Assembly (NCBI GenBank): GCA_015520115.1
Contig: WAQS01000166.1
Location: forward strand, 1-7,849
DNA from: Ferroglobus sp.
GTDB lineage: Archaea; Halobacteriota; Archaeoglobi; Archaeoglobales; Archaeoglobaceae
Direction: 5' to 3'
DNA: 7,849 bases
Of the stretch, positions 1-7,849 are shown one piece after another (position 1 is the first letter of the stretch; every line of letters begins with the position of its first letter). The notes below the pieces were generated by a model that was not told where the DNA came from, did no database searches, and saw only the letters and a list, made by a program, of their open reading frames with translations. A program made the translations under genes and the position numbers.

Positions 1-825
1 AGGATGTTTATTGGAATACTCGCTGGAAACCTGATAATCTCTTCACCGATTTTTCGCCGTTTTGTAGAGTTTTCCGTAAAACTTTTTAGAATCAGAAGTG
101 GAGTTGCAGTAGCCGCGTTTTTCGCAGATAAAGCAGTCGGCACATCTGTTTTGGCAGAAATGTACAAAAAGAGAATTATCGATGAGAAAGAAGTCGTGAT
201 TGCATCGGTGCTGGGACTCTTGCCCCTATCAATTCGCAGCGCTTTTTTAACCCTCGCTCCCGTGTCTATTTCCACCCTTGGCTTTAAACTTGGAGCTTCG
301 TTTCTGATAATTGAGCTACTGTCGAAATTCATCGTAGCTGGAGTTGCTTATAGTTTTATCGGAAAGATCACTGTGTCGGAGGAAATAATAGACTATAGAA
401 ACGAGCGATCGGGTTTTCACTCCTTACTCTTCGCTTTAAAAACGTTTTTCAGGGTTTCCTTGATAATTTCCCTAACTGTTTTCATCACAACTTTCTTAAT
501 CAACTCGGGCAGTTTTACCTCAATCGACGAGAAATCTATGCTAATTTTAGCTGGGGCGGGCAGCACATTAGCTGGGTTTGGTGTGGCTGGTTCGCTTCTT
601 TCGGAGGGTAAGCTGAAAGAGGAGGCTGTTCTAATTCTTCTTTTTGTGGCGTTGGCGTTGCATAGGGTTGTGGAAGCTATTAGGTACTCAATGCCGATGA
701 ACGTGTCATTTTTTGGGTATAAAACTGGTGTAAAAGTGGCTGCGTTAACCCTTTTGGCAAACGAGCTATCATGCGTTGTCGGTTTGGTTTTCGCTTACGC
801 TTCTGTTTCACTGGGGATCATTTGA
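1..825 (+). CDS. Nucleoside-recognition (Gate) domain membrane protein, 5' end outside window
   Basis: Integral membrane protein resembling the archaeal nucleoside-recognition/Gate-domain family. These proteins are related to the gate regions of nucleoside and ferrous-iron transporters, but the archaeal stand-alone forms have no proven substrate. Counted from the ATG at 4, there are 273 residues and about six to eight hydrophobic segments (for example 64-90, 98-120, 147-167, 178-199, 208-222, 242-268). Two similar halves are visible: a small-residue helix, then a short charged turn (KKRIIDEKE, 55-63; EGKLKEEA, 201-208), then another helix. This is the duplicated arrangement typical of Gate proteins. 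The frame is open through base 1, and relatives as I recall them have an extra N-terminal helix, so the ATG at 4 is probably internal and the gene partial. Its stop at 823-825 lies only a few bases before the next gene's TATA box, so the metal operon downstream has its own promoter. Family assignment is moderately sure; function is unknown. Confidence 0.7.
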   Translation, partial: RMFIGILAGNLIISSPIFRRFVEFSVKLFRIRSGVAVAAFFADKAVGTSVLAEMYKKRIIDEKEVVIASVLGLLPLSIRSAFLTLAPVSISTLGFKLGASFLIIELLSKFIVAGVAYSFIGKITVSEEIIDYRNERSGFHSLLFALKTFFRVSLIISLTVFITTFLINSGSFTSIDEKSMLILAGAGSTLAGFGVAGSLLSEGKLKEEAVLILLFVALALHRVVEAIRYSMPMNVSFFGYKTGVKVAALTLLANELSCVVGLVFAYASVSLGII

Positions 826-826
826 G
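819..826 (+). repeat. Upstream copy of the arsR operator half-site
   Basis: The eight bases CATTTGAG at 819-826 recur exactly at 843-850, where they form the left arm of the 20-bp operator. The spacing is 24 bases, slightly over two helical turns. The copy overlaps the stop codon of the preceding gene and lies just upstream of the TATA box, so it could be a second, weaker contact for the ArsR-type repressor. It is only a half-site and could be coincidental, since part of it is constrained by coding sequence. Confidence 0.35.
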
Positions 827-833
827 GACAACA

Positions 834-841
834 TTTATATA
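834..841 (+). promoter_or_regulatory. TATA box of the metal-resistance operon
   Basis: TTTATATA is a consensus archaeal TATA element, and the identical octamer precedes the heat-shock operon. Its centre is about 26 bases upstream of the ATG at 864, the usual distance from TATA box to transcription start in archaea. The transcript should therefore begin at or within a few bases of that ATG and be essentially leaderless. The preceding BRE position is only a partial match. The spacing argues against the TTG at 846 as a start, because it would lie upstream of the transcript. Confidence 0.75.
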
Positions 842-843
842 AC

Positions 844-863
844 ATTTGAGCAATTGCTCAAAT
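844..863 (+). promoter_or_regulatory. ArsR/SmtB-type operator, perfect 20-bp palindrome
   Basis: Each arm reads ATTTGAGCAA, followed immediately by its exact reverse complement. The core TGAGCAATTGCTCA has the form of SmtB/CzrA/CadC operators (TGA-rich inverted repeats). It fills the space between the TATA box and the ATG at 864, so a bound dimer would cover the expected transcription start and block RNA polymerase. The adjacent downstream gene encodes an ArsR-family repressor, which makes autoregulation the simplest reading. Palindrome and position are seen directly; binding is inferred. Confidence 0.85.
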
Positions 864-1223
864 ATGGATAAGAGTGTCCCAACCTGCAAAAGCTTCAACA
901 ACGAGCAGGTGGAAGTGGTGCTGTCGAAACTTCCGGAAGATGACCTAATTGTGGAATTAGCCGAGTTTCTCGAAGCTTTTGCAGATTCAACGAGAATCAA
1001 GATTCTTTTAGCATTAACTTTTGGTGAATTGTGCACGTGTGATCTATCCTCAATTACCGGATTGACAGTTTCGGCAATCTCTCACCAACTCAGGACTCTT
1101 CGAGACAAAAAGATCGTGAAATATAGGAGAGCGGGAAGGAATGTCTACTACTCCCTTGACGACGAGCATGTTGAGGCGATTTTGAAGGTTGCGATGGAAC
1201 ATATTAAGGAGAGGAGAAAATGA
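864..1223 (+). CDS. ArsR/SmtB/CadC-family metal-sensing repressor
   Basis: Winged-helix repressor of 119 residues that should release DNA on binding Zn, Cd or Pb. The fold is clear: ADSTRIKILLAL at 40-51, helix 3 with GELCTCDL at 54-61, recognition helix around 68-80 (TVSAISHQLRTLR), and wing KYRRAGRNVYYSL at 86-98. Two metal sites can be read. The first is a CadC-like alpha3N thiolate site with C57 and C59 plus an N-terminal C8. The second is an alpha5 site D100-x-H102-x10-H113-x2-E116, the same spacing as SmtB and CadC. I start at the ATG at 864 because TATA spacing predicts a leaderless transcript. An in-frame TTG at 846 would add six residues including another cysteine, but it lies inside the operator and probably upstream of the transcript. 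The stop overlaps the start of the downstream pump in ATGA, giving translational coupling. Family assignment is sure; the exact metal is inferred. Confidence 0.9.
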   Translation: MDKSVPTCKSFNNEQVEVVLSKLPEDDLIVELAEFLEAFADSTRIKILLALTFGELCTCDLSSITGLTVSAISHQLRTLRDKKIVKYRRAGRNVYYSLDDEHVEAILKVAMEHIKERRK

Positions 1224-3265
1224 AGAGGTATAAGATGAAGAATCTGGATTGTTCAACTTGCGCTCTGAAAATAGAGGAAGAATTGAAGAAGCAAGAAGGC
1301 GTGAAGTTTGCAGCGGTCAACTTTGCCACAGCGGAGCTTGTAGTAGATGCTGAGGATCACGAAAAGGTTGTTGAAACCGTGAAAAAAGTTGAACCGGAGG
1401 TTGAATTAGAGAGTATTGAAAAAGAAGAACTCGACGTAAACAAGAAGAGAGAGATTGGTGTAATTCTCTCCTCAGGCATTCTGTTCGCAATCGGAACGAT
1501 TTTTAACGAGCAGTTACATGCTATTTTCCCAGCTGAATACATTATTCTGCTAACCTCCTATATCGTAGTCGGATGGAAGATCATCTGGAAAGCTATTACG
1601 AATTTGAAAAATAAAGTTGTCTTTGATGAGAACTTCCTTCTAACTGTAGCGACTCTTGGAGCGATAGCGATCCATGAACTGCCAGAAGCTGTGGCGGTAA
1701 TGCTCTTCTTCAGAGTTGGAGAATTTCTGCAAGACTTAGCAGTTGACAGATCGAGAAGAGCTATTAAAGCTTTAGTGGAGATAAAGCCTACATTTGCAAA
1801 TCTCAAAGTAAATGGAGAAATAAGAAGAGTGAAGCCGGAAGAAGTTAAAGTTGGAGATCTAATTGTCGTAAAACCGGGAGAGAAAATTCCTCTTGATGGT
1901 ATTGTCGTGGAAGGAAACTCTGTTGTTGACACTTCTGCATTAACTGGAGAATCAAAGCCGAGGGATGTAGCTGTTGGAGACGAGGTACTTTCTGGAATGG
2001 TAAACATCTCTGGACTAATCGTTGTAAAAGTAACGAGAAGCTTTAGCGAATCGGCGGTCTCCAAAATACTTAAACTTGTTGAGGAAGCAAGCAGCAGAAA
2101 GGCTAAGGCGGAGAGGTTCATAACAAGATTCGCGAGATATTACACTCCGGCAGTTATAGCTTTGGCAGCGGGAATTGCCACTATTCCTCCAATAGCTTTC
2201 AACGAGCCATTTTCTCCGTGGATATACCGAGCTCTTGTCCTCCTCGTCATCTCATGTCCGTGCGCCCTTGTTGTTTCTGTCCCTCTCAGCTATTTCGCTT
2301 CTATTGGTAAAGCTGCAAGAATGGGTGTGCTTGTAAAAGGTGCAAACTACATAGATCAGCTAACGTCGACAAGAATTTTTGCCTTCGACAAGACCGGAAC
2401 GCTAACTAAGGGGTCTTTCAAAGTCGTTGGAATCGTCGCAAAGAATGGATTCAAGGAAGATGAGGTGCTGAAACTTGCGGCTATTGCTGAGAAAAACTCC
2501 AATCATCCGATAGCGAAGAGTATCGTTGAAGCTTACGGAGAAGTGAAGGTTGAAGTGAAATCTCACAAAGAGATCCCGGGAAGAGGTGTTGTTGCCGAAT
2601 TAGATGGAACGAAAATAGCGGTTGGAAACGATGCGATGATGCACGAGTTGAACATCGAGCATGAGTGCTTTGGAGAGGAAACTGTTGTACATGTGGCTGT
2701 TAATGGAAAGTACGCCGGATACATAATTGTTAGCGATGAGCCGAAGGAAGATGCGAAGAGAGCGATAGAAGATCTCAAGAAGAGCGGATGTAAGGTTGTG
2801 ATGGTAACGGGGGATAGCAGAAGAGTTGCTGAGAGAATCGCAAAAGAACTTGGAATGGATGATTTCTACGCGGAACTGCTACCGTGGCAAAAGGTGGAAG
2901 TTATAGAAGATCTCAAAAAGAAGTACGGAGAAAAAGTTGCTTTTGTCGGCGATGGAATAAACGACGCTCCGGTTATAGCGAGGGCAGATGTCGGCATCGC
3001 TATGGGGGCGATGGGGAGTGATGCGGCTATCGAAATCGCGGATATCGTGGTAATGGACGACAAACCGTCTAAAGTGTCAGAGAGCTTGAAACACTCAAAA
3101 AGAACTCAGAGAATTGTGTGGCAGAACATAACGTTTGCTCTGGCAGTCAAAGGAGTTTTCATCGCCCTTGGATCTATGGGTCTTGCTACAATGTGGGAAG
3201 CCGTGTTTGCAGATGTTGGAGTAACTTTGATAGCGATTCTCAACTCTATGAGGCTATTGAGGTAG
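1220..3265 (+). CDS. Zn/Cd/Pb-exporting P1B-type ATPase (ZntA/CadA-like)
   Basis: Membrane pump of 681 residues that should expel Zn(II), Cd(II) or Pb(II) using ATP. A short N-terminal metal-binding domain carries LDCSTCA (C11, C14). Then come the actuator TGES at 242-245, CPC in the fourth core membrane helix (346-348), the phosphorylation motif DKTGTLT with D390, the HP of the nucleotide domain at 429-430, and the hinge GDGINDAP at 577-584. In the last two helices K644 and D665 are 21 residues apart, like K693 and D714 of E. coli ZntA. Together with the ADVGVT and LNSMRLLR endings this places it in the P1B-2 (Zn/Cd/Pb) group rather than the Cu group, which has YN and MxxSS motifs. About eight membrane segments are expected: two before the actuator, two pairs flanking it, and two at the C-terminus. 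Length is near normal and all motifs are intact. It starts with ATG in a four-base overlap with arsR, behind GGAGAGGAG at 1208-1216. It is co-transcribed with, and presumably controlled by, that repressor. Confidence 0.95.
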   Translation: MKRYKMKNLDCSTCALKIEEELKKQEGVKFAAVNFATAELVVDAEDHEKVVETVKKVEPEVELESIEKEELDVNKKREIGVILSSGILFAIGTIFNEQLHAIFPAEYIILLTSYIVVGWKIIWKAITNLKNKVVFDENFLLTVATLGAIAIHELPEAVAVMLFFRVGEFLQDLAVDRSRRAIKALVEIKPTFANLKVNGEIRRVKPEEVKVGDLIVVKPGEKIPLDGIVVEGNSVVDTSALTGESKPRDVAVGDEVLSGMVNISGLIVVKVTRSFSESAVSKILKLVEEASSRKAKAERFITRFARYYTPAVIALAAGIATIPPIAFNEPFSPWIYRALVLLVISCPCALVVSVPLSYFASIGKAARMGVLVKGANYIDQLTSTRIFAFDKTGTLTKGSFKVVGIVAKNGFKEDEVLKLAAIAEKNSNHPIAKSIVEAYGEVKVEVKSHKEIPGRGVVAELDGTKIAVGNDAMMHELNIEHECFGEETVVHVAVNGKYAGYIIVSDEPKEDAKRAIEDLKKSGCKVVMVTGDSRRVAERIAKELGMDDFYAELLPWQKVEVIEDLKKKYGEKVAFVGDGINDAPVIARADVGIAMGAMGSDAAIEIADIVVMDDKPSKVSESLKHSKRTQRIVWQNITFALAVKGVFIALGSMGLATMWEAVFADVGVTLIAILNSMRLLR

Positions 3266-3406
3266 ATTAAAAATTTTAAAGGTACTTTCTCAAAAAAAGA
3301 ACGTTGATTGTCTCCTTCAAAAAGATTAATCTCTTCCTCCATGAGCTTCAGTCTCATCAAAGTTCGGTCGAATACTTATTCAAAGGTAAGACTCGCGAAT
3401 CTAACC
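3266..3406. other. Intergenic spacer, upstream part, no gene recognised
   Basis: AT-rich stretch between the pump and the heat-shock promoter. It holds AAATTTTAAA just after the pump stop (3271-3280), a pyrimidine-rich run around 3309-3340, and a small inverted repeat ATGAG/CTCAT (3341-3345 and 3353-3357, seven-base loop). No convincing T-tract terminator is seen for the metal operon. A minus-strand frame crosses this region into the end of the pump gene but has no clear ribosome site or recognisable product. Confidence 0.5.
3401..3405 (+). promoter_or_regulatory. Possible isolated HSR1 half-site upstream of the BRE
   Basis: CTAAC at 3401-3405 matches the half-site of the downstream palindrome in the same orientation. 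It lies 29 bases upstream of the palindrome's own CTAAC, just before the BRE and TATA box. Only five bases match and there is no GTTAG partner at the right spacing, so it may be chance. Confidence 0.25.
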
Positions 3407-3420
3407 GAAAAATTTATATA
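3407..3420 (+). promoter_or_regulatory. BRE and TATA box of the heat-shock operon
   Basis: GAAAAA at 3407-3412 fits the archaeal TFB recognition element, followed directly by the TATA box TTTATATA at 3413-3420. Transcription should start about 26 bases after the TATA centre, near 3440-3446. That lies in the right arm of the regulator palindrome and leaves a 5' leader of roughly 40 bases before the ATG at 3484. This is the only strong promoter seen for the three downstream genes. Confidence 0.85.
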
Positions 3421-3426
3421 TTTTAC

Positions 3427-3447
3427 TTACTAACACAAAGTTAGTAA
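3427..3447 (+). promoter_or_regulatory. HSR1 heat-shock operator (CTAAC-N5-GTTAG)
   Basis: Two perfect eight-base arms, TTACTAAC (3427-3434) and GTTAGTAA (3440-3447), flank the five-base spacer ACAAA. The core is exactly the CTAAC-N5-GTTAG motif described from studies of the Archaeoglobus fulgidus heat-shock regulator HSR1. It lies between the TATA box and the predicted transcription start, so binding would block polymerase loading. This fits repression by the regulator encoded immediately downstream. Confidence 0.9.
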
Positions 3448-3483
3448 CCAAATAAAATTAATTGCCAGTGAGGGTAATGGAAT

Positions 3484-6510
<3,027 letters not shown>

Positions 6511-6512
<2 letters not shown>

Positions 6513-6520
6513 GGTGGTGA
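6511..6520 (+). promoter_or_regulatory. Ribosome-binding site of hsp20 overlapping the cdc48 stop
   Basis: GAGGTGGTGA begins on the last two bases of the cdc48 TGA stop (6510-6512) and ends three bases before the ATG at 6524. The GGTG/GGTGA cores pair with the archaeal 16S tail. The 11-base gap between genes leaves no room for a promoter, so hsp20 must be read from upstream. Confidence 0.75.
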
Positions 6521-6523
6521 GAT

Positions 6524-7051
6524 ATGAGGAGAAGGAGAAGGTGGGATTGGTTTGATGAATTTTTCGAGGAATTTTTCGGTAGAGAGTTTGAGATGTTCGA
6601 TGAGATATTCGAGAGAATGATGAGGGACTTCGAGGAAATAGTAAGAAAAGCAGAAAGCGGCGAAATAAAGCCGATTGTCAGAGGATTCAGCATCAGGATT
6701 GGACCCGACGGAAAGCCAGAGATAAGAGAGTTCGGAACGAAGCCAATGATAAAGGAGACCGGAGTCGAAGAAAGAAAGCCGCTTGTTGATGTAATAGAGA
6801 CTGACGACGAAGTGCAAGTAATTGCAGAAATGCCCGGAGTTAGCAAGGAGGACATAGAAGTTAATGCAAGCGAAACCAAGCTTGAGATAAAAGCGGAAGG
6901 TGAGAACAGAAGGTACTACGAAGTGGTTGACTTACCGGCTGAGGTAGACCCAGAATCTGCCAAGGCAAGGTACAACAACGGTGTCCTTGAGGTTATTTTG
7001 AAGAAGAAGTATCCTAAGAAGGAGGAGAAGAAGAGGATCAAAATAGATTAG
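6524..7051 (+). CDS. hsp20: Small heat-shock protein, Hsp20/alpha-crystallin family
   Basis: ATP-independent holdase chaperone of 175 residues. The long N-terminal arm (1-80) opens with five arginines, then an aromatic and acidic amphipathic stretch (WDWFDEFFEEFF, 7-18), and a segment typical of archaeal Hsp20 (GFSIRIGPDGKPEIREFG, 54-71). The alpha-crystallin domain spans about 84-162 and includes PLVDVIETDDEVQVIAEMPG (86-105) and the hallmark ARYNNGVLEV (148-157). The tail ends in I172-K-I174, the I-x-I motif that lets subunits lock into oligomers, so the protein looks complete. It is the third gene of the heat-shock operon, with its ribosome site on the cdc48 stop; the same gene order is known in Archaeoglobus fulgidus. 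Its last 14 bases overlap the end of the opposing SpoIIM-like gene. Its probable role is to bind heat-damaged proteins that Cdc48 can later unfold. Confidence 0.96.
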   Translation: MRRRRRWDWFDEFFEEFFGREFEMFDEIFERMMRDFEEIVRKAESGEIKPIVRGFSIRIGPDGKPEIREFGTKPMIKETGVEERKPLVDVIETDDEVQVIAEMPGVSKEDIEVNASETKLEIKAEGENRRYYEVVDLPAEVDPESAKARYNNGVLEVILKKKYPKKEEKKRIKID

Positions 7052-7577
7052 CCACCACAGGAGTTAAGTAAGTCTCAACGAGTGCAGCCGTGAAAAAAGC
7101 CGGAAGCAAGTACTTCCAGAACTTTACTATTTTTTCGTGAAAAACCCTTGAGAGATTTACCTCTTCGTTTCTTATTTTTTTCAGAACGGCAATTCCGATC
7201 TCCATTCCGTAGGCTGCAGATATTATCATCGCTGGAATTTCTATGATTCCGTGGGGGAGAATCATCATCAAGGTCTTTACCAAGCCAATTTCGGCTCCTT
7301 TTACCCCCACAACTATGCCCAAAATAAATCCGTTGGTTAGAACGAAGAAGAGGGGAGGAATTAAAAGCACTCCGAGTAATACTGCCAAAAACGCTTTTAT
7401 CGAGTTGTTGAGAAAAATCACCAAGAAAACTAAGTAGTGGGGAAGATCCACAACGAAATTAAATTGAGAGAACAGGGTATCCACTACTTCTTTTGCAGAG
7501 TCCGGATTTTCTATCGAAAAACTATACGAGGCGAGAGTTGTAAGGATAAACAGCAGAGCGAGGGCGAGCTTTATCAT
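7038..7577 (-). CDS. SpoIIM/DUF95-family membrane protein
   Basis: Integral membrane protein of 179 residues related to stage II sporulation protein M. The family is widespread in non-sporulating bacteria and archaea, where its role is unknown. Family signatures: FLNNSIKAF (55-63), NGFILG (82-87), LPHGIIEIPA (107-116), and near the end ALVETYLTP (165-173). About five hydrophobic segments are seen: an N-terminal one (1-20, possibly a signal anchor), 45-60, 63-95, 105-125 and 155-177. I use the ATG at 7577, one base after the upstream gene's TGA (TGACATG), with a weak GGTG six bases before it. A GTG at 7586 would add three residues and overlap the upstream gene by eight bases, but has no visible ribosome site. 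It is probably co-transcribed with the DUF63 gene. It is convergent with hsp20 and overlaps it. Family assignment is firm; function is not known. Confidence 0.85.
   Translation of the reverse strand: MIKLALALLFILTTLASYSFSIENPDSAKEVVDTLFSQFNFVVDLPHYLVFLVIFLNNSIKAFLAVLLGVLLIPPLFFVLTNGFILGIVVGVKGAEIGLVKTLMMILPHGIIEIPAMIISAAYGMEIGIAVLKKIRNEEVNLSRVFHEKIVKFWKYLLPAFFTAALVETYLTPVVANLF
7130..7181 (+). terminator. Possible oligo-T termination region for the heat-shock operon
   Basis: On the plus strand, T6 at 7130-7135 and T7 at 7175-7181 are the first sizeable T-runs after hsp20. Archaeal RNA polymerase can stop at such tracts without a hairpin. If used, the hsp20 transcript would run roughly 80-130 bases antisense into the SpoIIM-like gene. 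The runs may simply reflect Lys and Phe codons on the other strand. Confidence 0.3.
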
Positions 7578-7578
7578 G

Positions 7579-7849
7579 TCAGACACCGAAGGTCATTCTT
7601 AACGCATTCCTAACTCCGGGAGCTAAACCGAGCACCATTATTACGAACTTTATAAATCCTTTTAAATTTTCCTCCTCCTCGGCTTTGTCCAGATACAACA
7701 GAATTAAAAGGAAAATTACGAACTTCAAGGGAATCATAATCCACGGACCGGTTAAAGAAATTAAAAATCTCGGTAAAACGTGAAGTTCCCAGTATCCGAG
7801 AAATTGCAAACCCATAAAGCTCGCTGATCCGTCAAGCATTTGCGAGAAA
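7579..7849 (-). CDS. DUF63-family membrane protein, C-terminal part only
   Basis: The last 89 residues of a protein whose start lies beyond the right edge; the frame stays open through the final complete codon (7846-7848). The segment MLDGSASFMGLQFLGYWE followed by HVLPRFL, then two hydrophobic helices separated by a charged loop (LDKAEEEENLKGF), and the ending VLGLAPGVRNALRMTFGV match what I know of the archaeal DUF63 family. Those are multi-spanning membrane proteins found mostly in euryarchaea with no assigned function. The ATG at 7839 lies inside a conserved part of the family and is very unlikely to be the real start. The stop at 7579-7581 sits one base before the ATG of the SpoIIM-like gene, so the two are probably an operon. 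Confidence 0.75.
   Translation of the reverse strand, partial: FSQMLDGSASFMGLQFLGYWELHVLPRFLISLTGPWIMIPLKFVIFLLILLYLDKAEEEENLKGFIKFVIMVLGLAPGVRNALRMTFGV

Noticed and set aside
846..863. In-frame TTG start that would lengthen the ArsR regulator by six residues
   Set aside because: It lies inside the operator and only a few bases after the TATA box, so it is probably not transcribed. The ATG at 864 fits the expected transcript start.
1558..2121. Long minus-strand open frame inside the ATPase gene
   Set aside because: Ser/Thr-rich product of the kind produced opposite a real gene; the plus strand carries essential ATPase motifs here.
3341..3357. Small inverted repeat ATGAG/CTCAT as a terminator or third operator
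   Set aside because: Only five bases per arm with no following T-run, and unlike either operator in the window.
3106..3360. Minus-strand open frame of 84 codons across the end of the pump gene and the intergenic region
   Set aside because: More than half lies antisense to conserved ATPase sequence, it has no clear ribosome site, and the product is not recognised. A small divergent peptide cannot be fully excluded.
7243..7437. Plus-strand frame of 64 codons opposite the SpoIIM-like gene
   Set aside because: Antisense to the conserved SpoIIM signatures; no domain and no ribosome site.

Overview
The window looks like a chromosomal segment from a hyperthermophilic euryarchaeon, most probably a member of the Archaeoglobales (Archaeoglobus, Ferroglobus or Geoglobus type). 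The evidence is a regulator–cdc48–hsp20 operon preceded by a CTAAC-N5-GTTAG palindrome, which is the site described for the heat-shock regulator HSR1 of Archaeoglobus fulgidus. Other archaeal signs are TTTATATA TATA boxes, GGAGGTGA-type ribosome sites, proteins rich in Lys, Glu and Arg with AGA/AGG arginine codons, and archaeal DUF63 and SpoIIM-like membrane proteins. The genus cannot be fixed from sequence alone.

Layout. Bases 1-825 (+) carry most of a multi-spanning nucleoside-recognition (Gate-domain) membrane protein cut by the left edge. Bases 819-863 are a compact promoter/operator: a TATA box, then a perfect 20-bp palindrome that abuts the ATG at 864. Bases 864-3265 (+) are a two-gene metal-resistance operon: an ArsR/SmtB/CadC-type repressor with two visible metal sites, overlapping by four bases a Zn/Cd/Pb-type P1B ATPase. 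Bases 3266-3483 are intergenic and hold the heat-shock promoter and operator. Bases 3484-7051 (+) are the three-gene heat-shock operon: hsr1-like regulator, cdc48 and hsp20, with overlapping or nearly touching reading frames. Bases 7038-7849 (-) run convergently: the C-terminal end of a DUF63 protein (cut by the right edge) followed by a SpoIIM-family membrane protein whose 3' end overlaps the end of hsp20 by 14 bases.

How the genes work together. In the metal operon the repressor should leave the palindrome when Zn, Cd or Pb binds, allowing synthesis of itself and the efflux pump. In the heat-shock operon the regulator should sit on the palindrome between the TATA box and the start of transcription and repress itself, the Cdc48 unfoldase and the small heat-shock protein until heat releases it. 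Hsp20 would hold unfolding proteins and Cdc48 would unfold them, possibly feeding the 20S proteasome through a C-terminal Hb-Y-X tail.

No clearly new biological system is visible. The points most worth a second look are the two winged-helix domains of the heat-shock regulator, the charged insertion in the Cdc48 D1 lid, the operator half-site/full-site layout shared by both promoters, the probable leaderless start of the metal regulator, and the tail-to-tail overlap of hsp20 with the SpoIIM-like gene. No tRNA, rRNA, CRISPR array, insertion sequence or origin was recognised. Apart from short promoter regions the window is fully coding, and no gap exceeds 300 bases.
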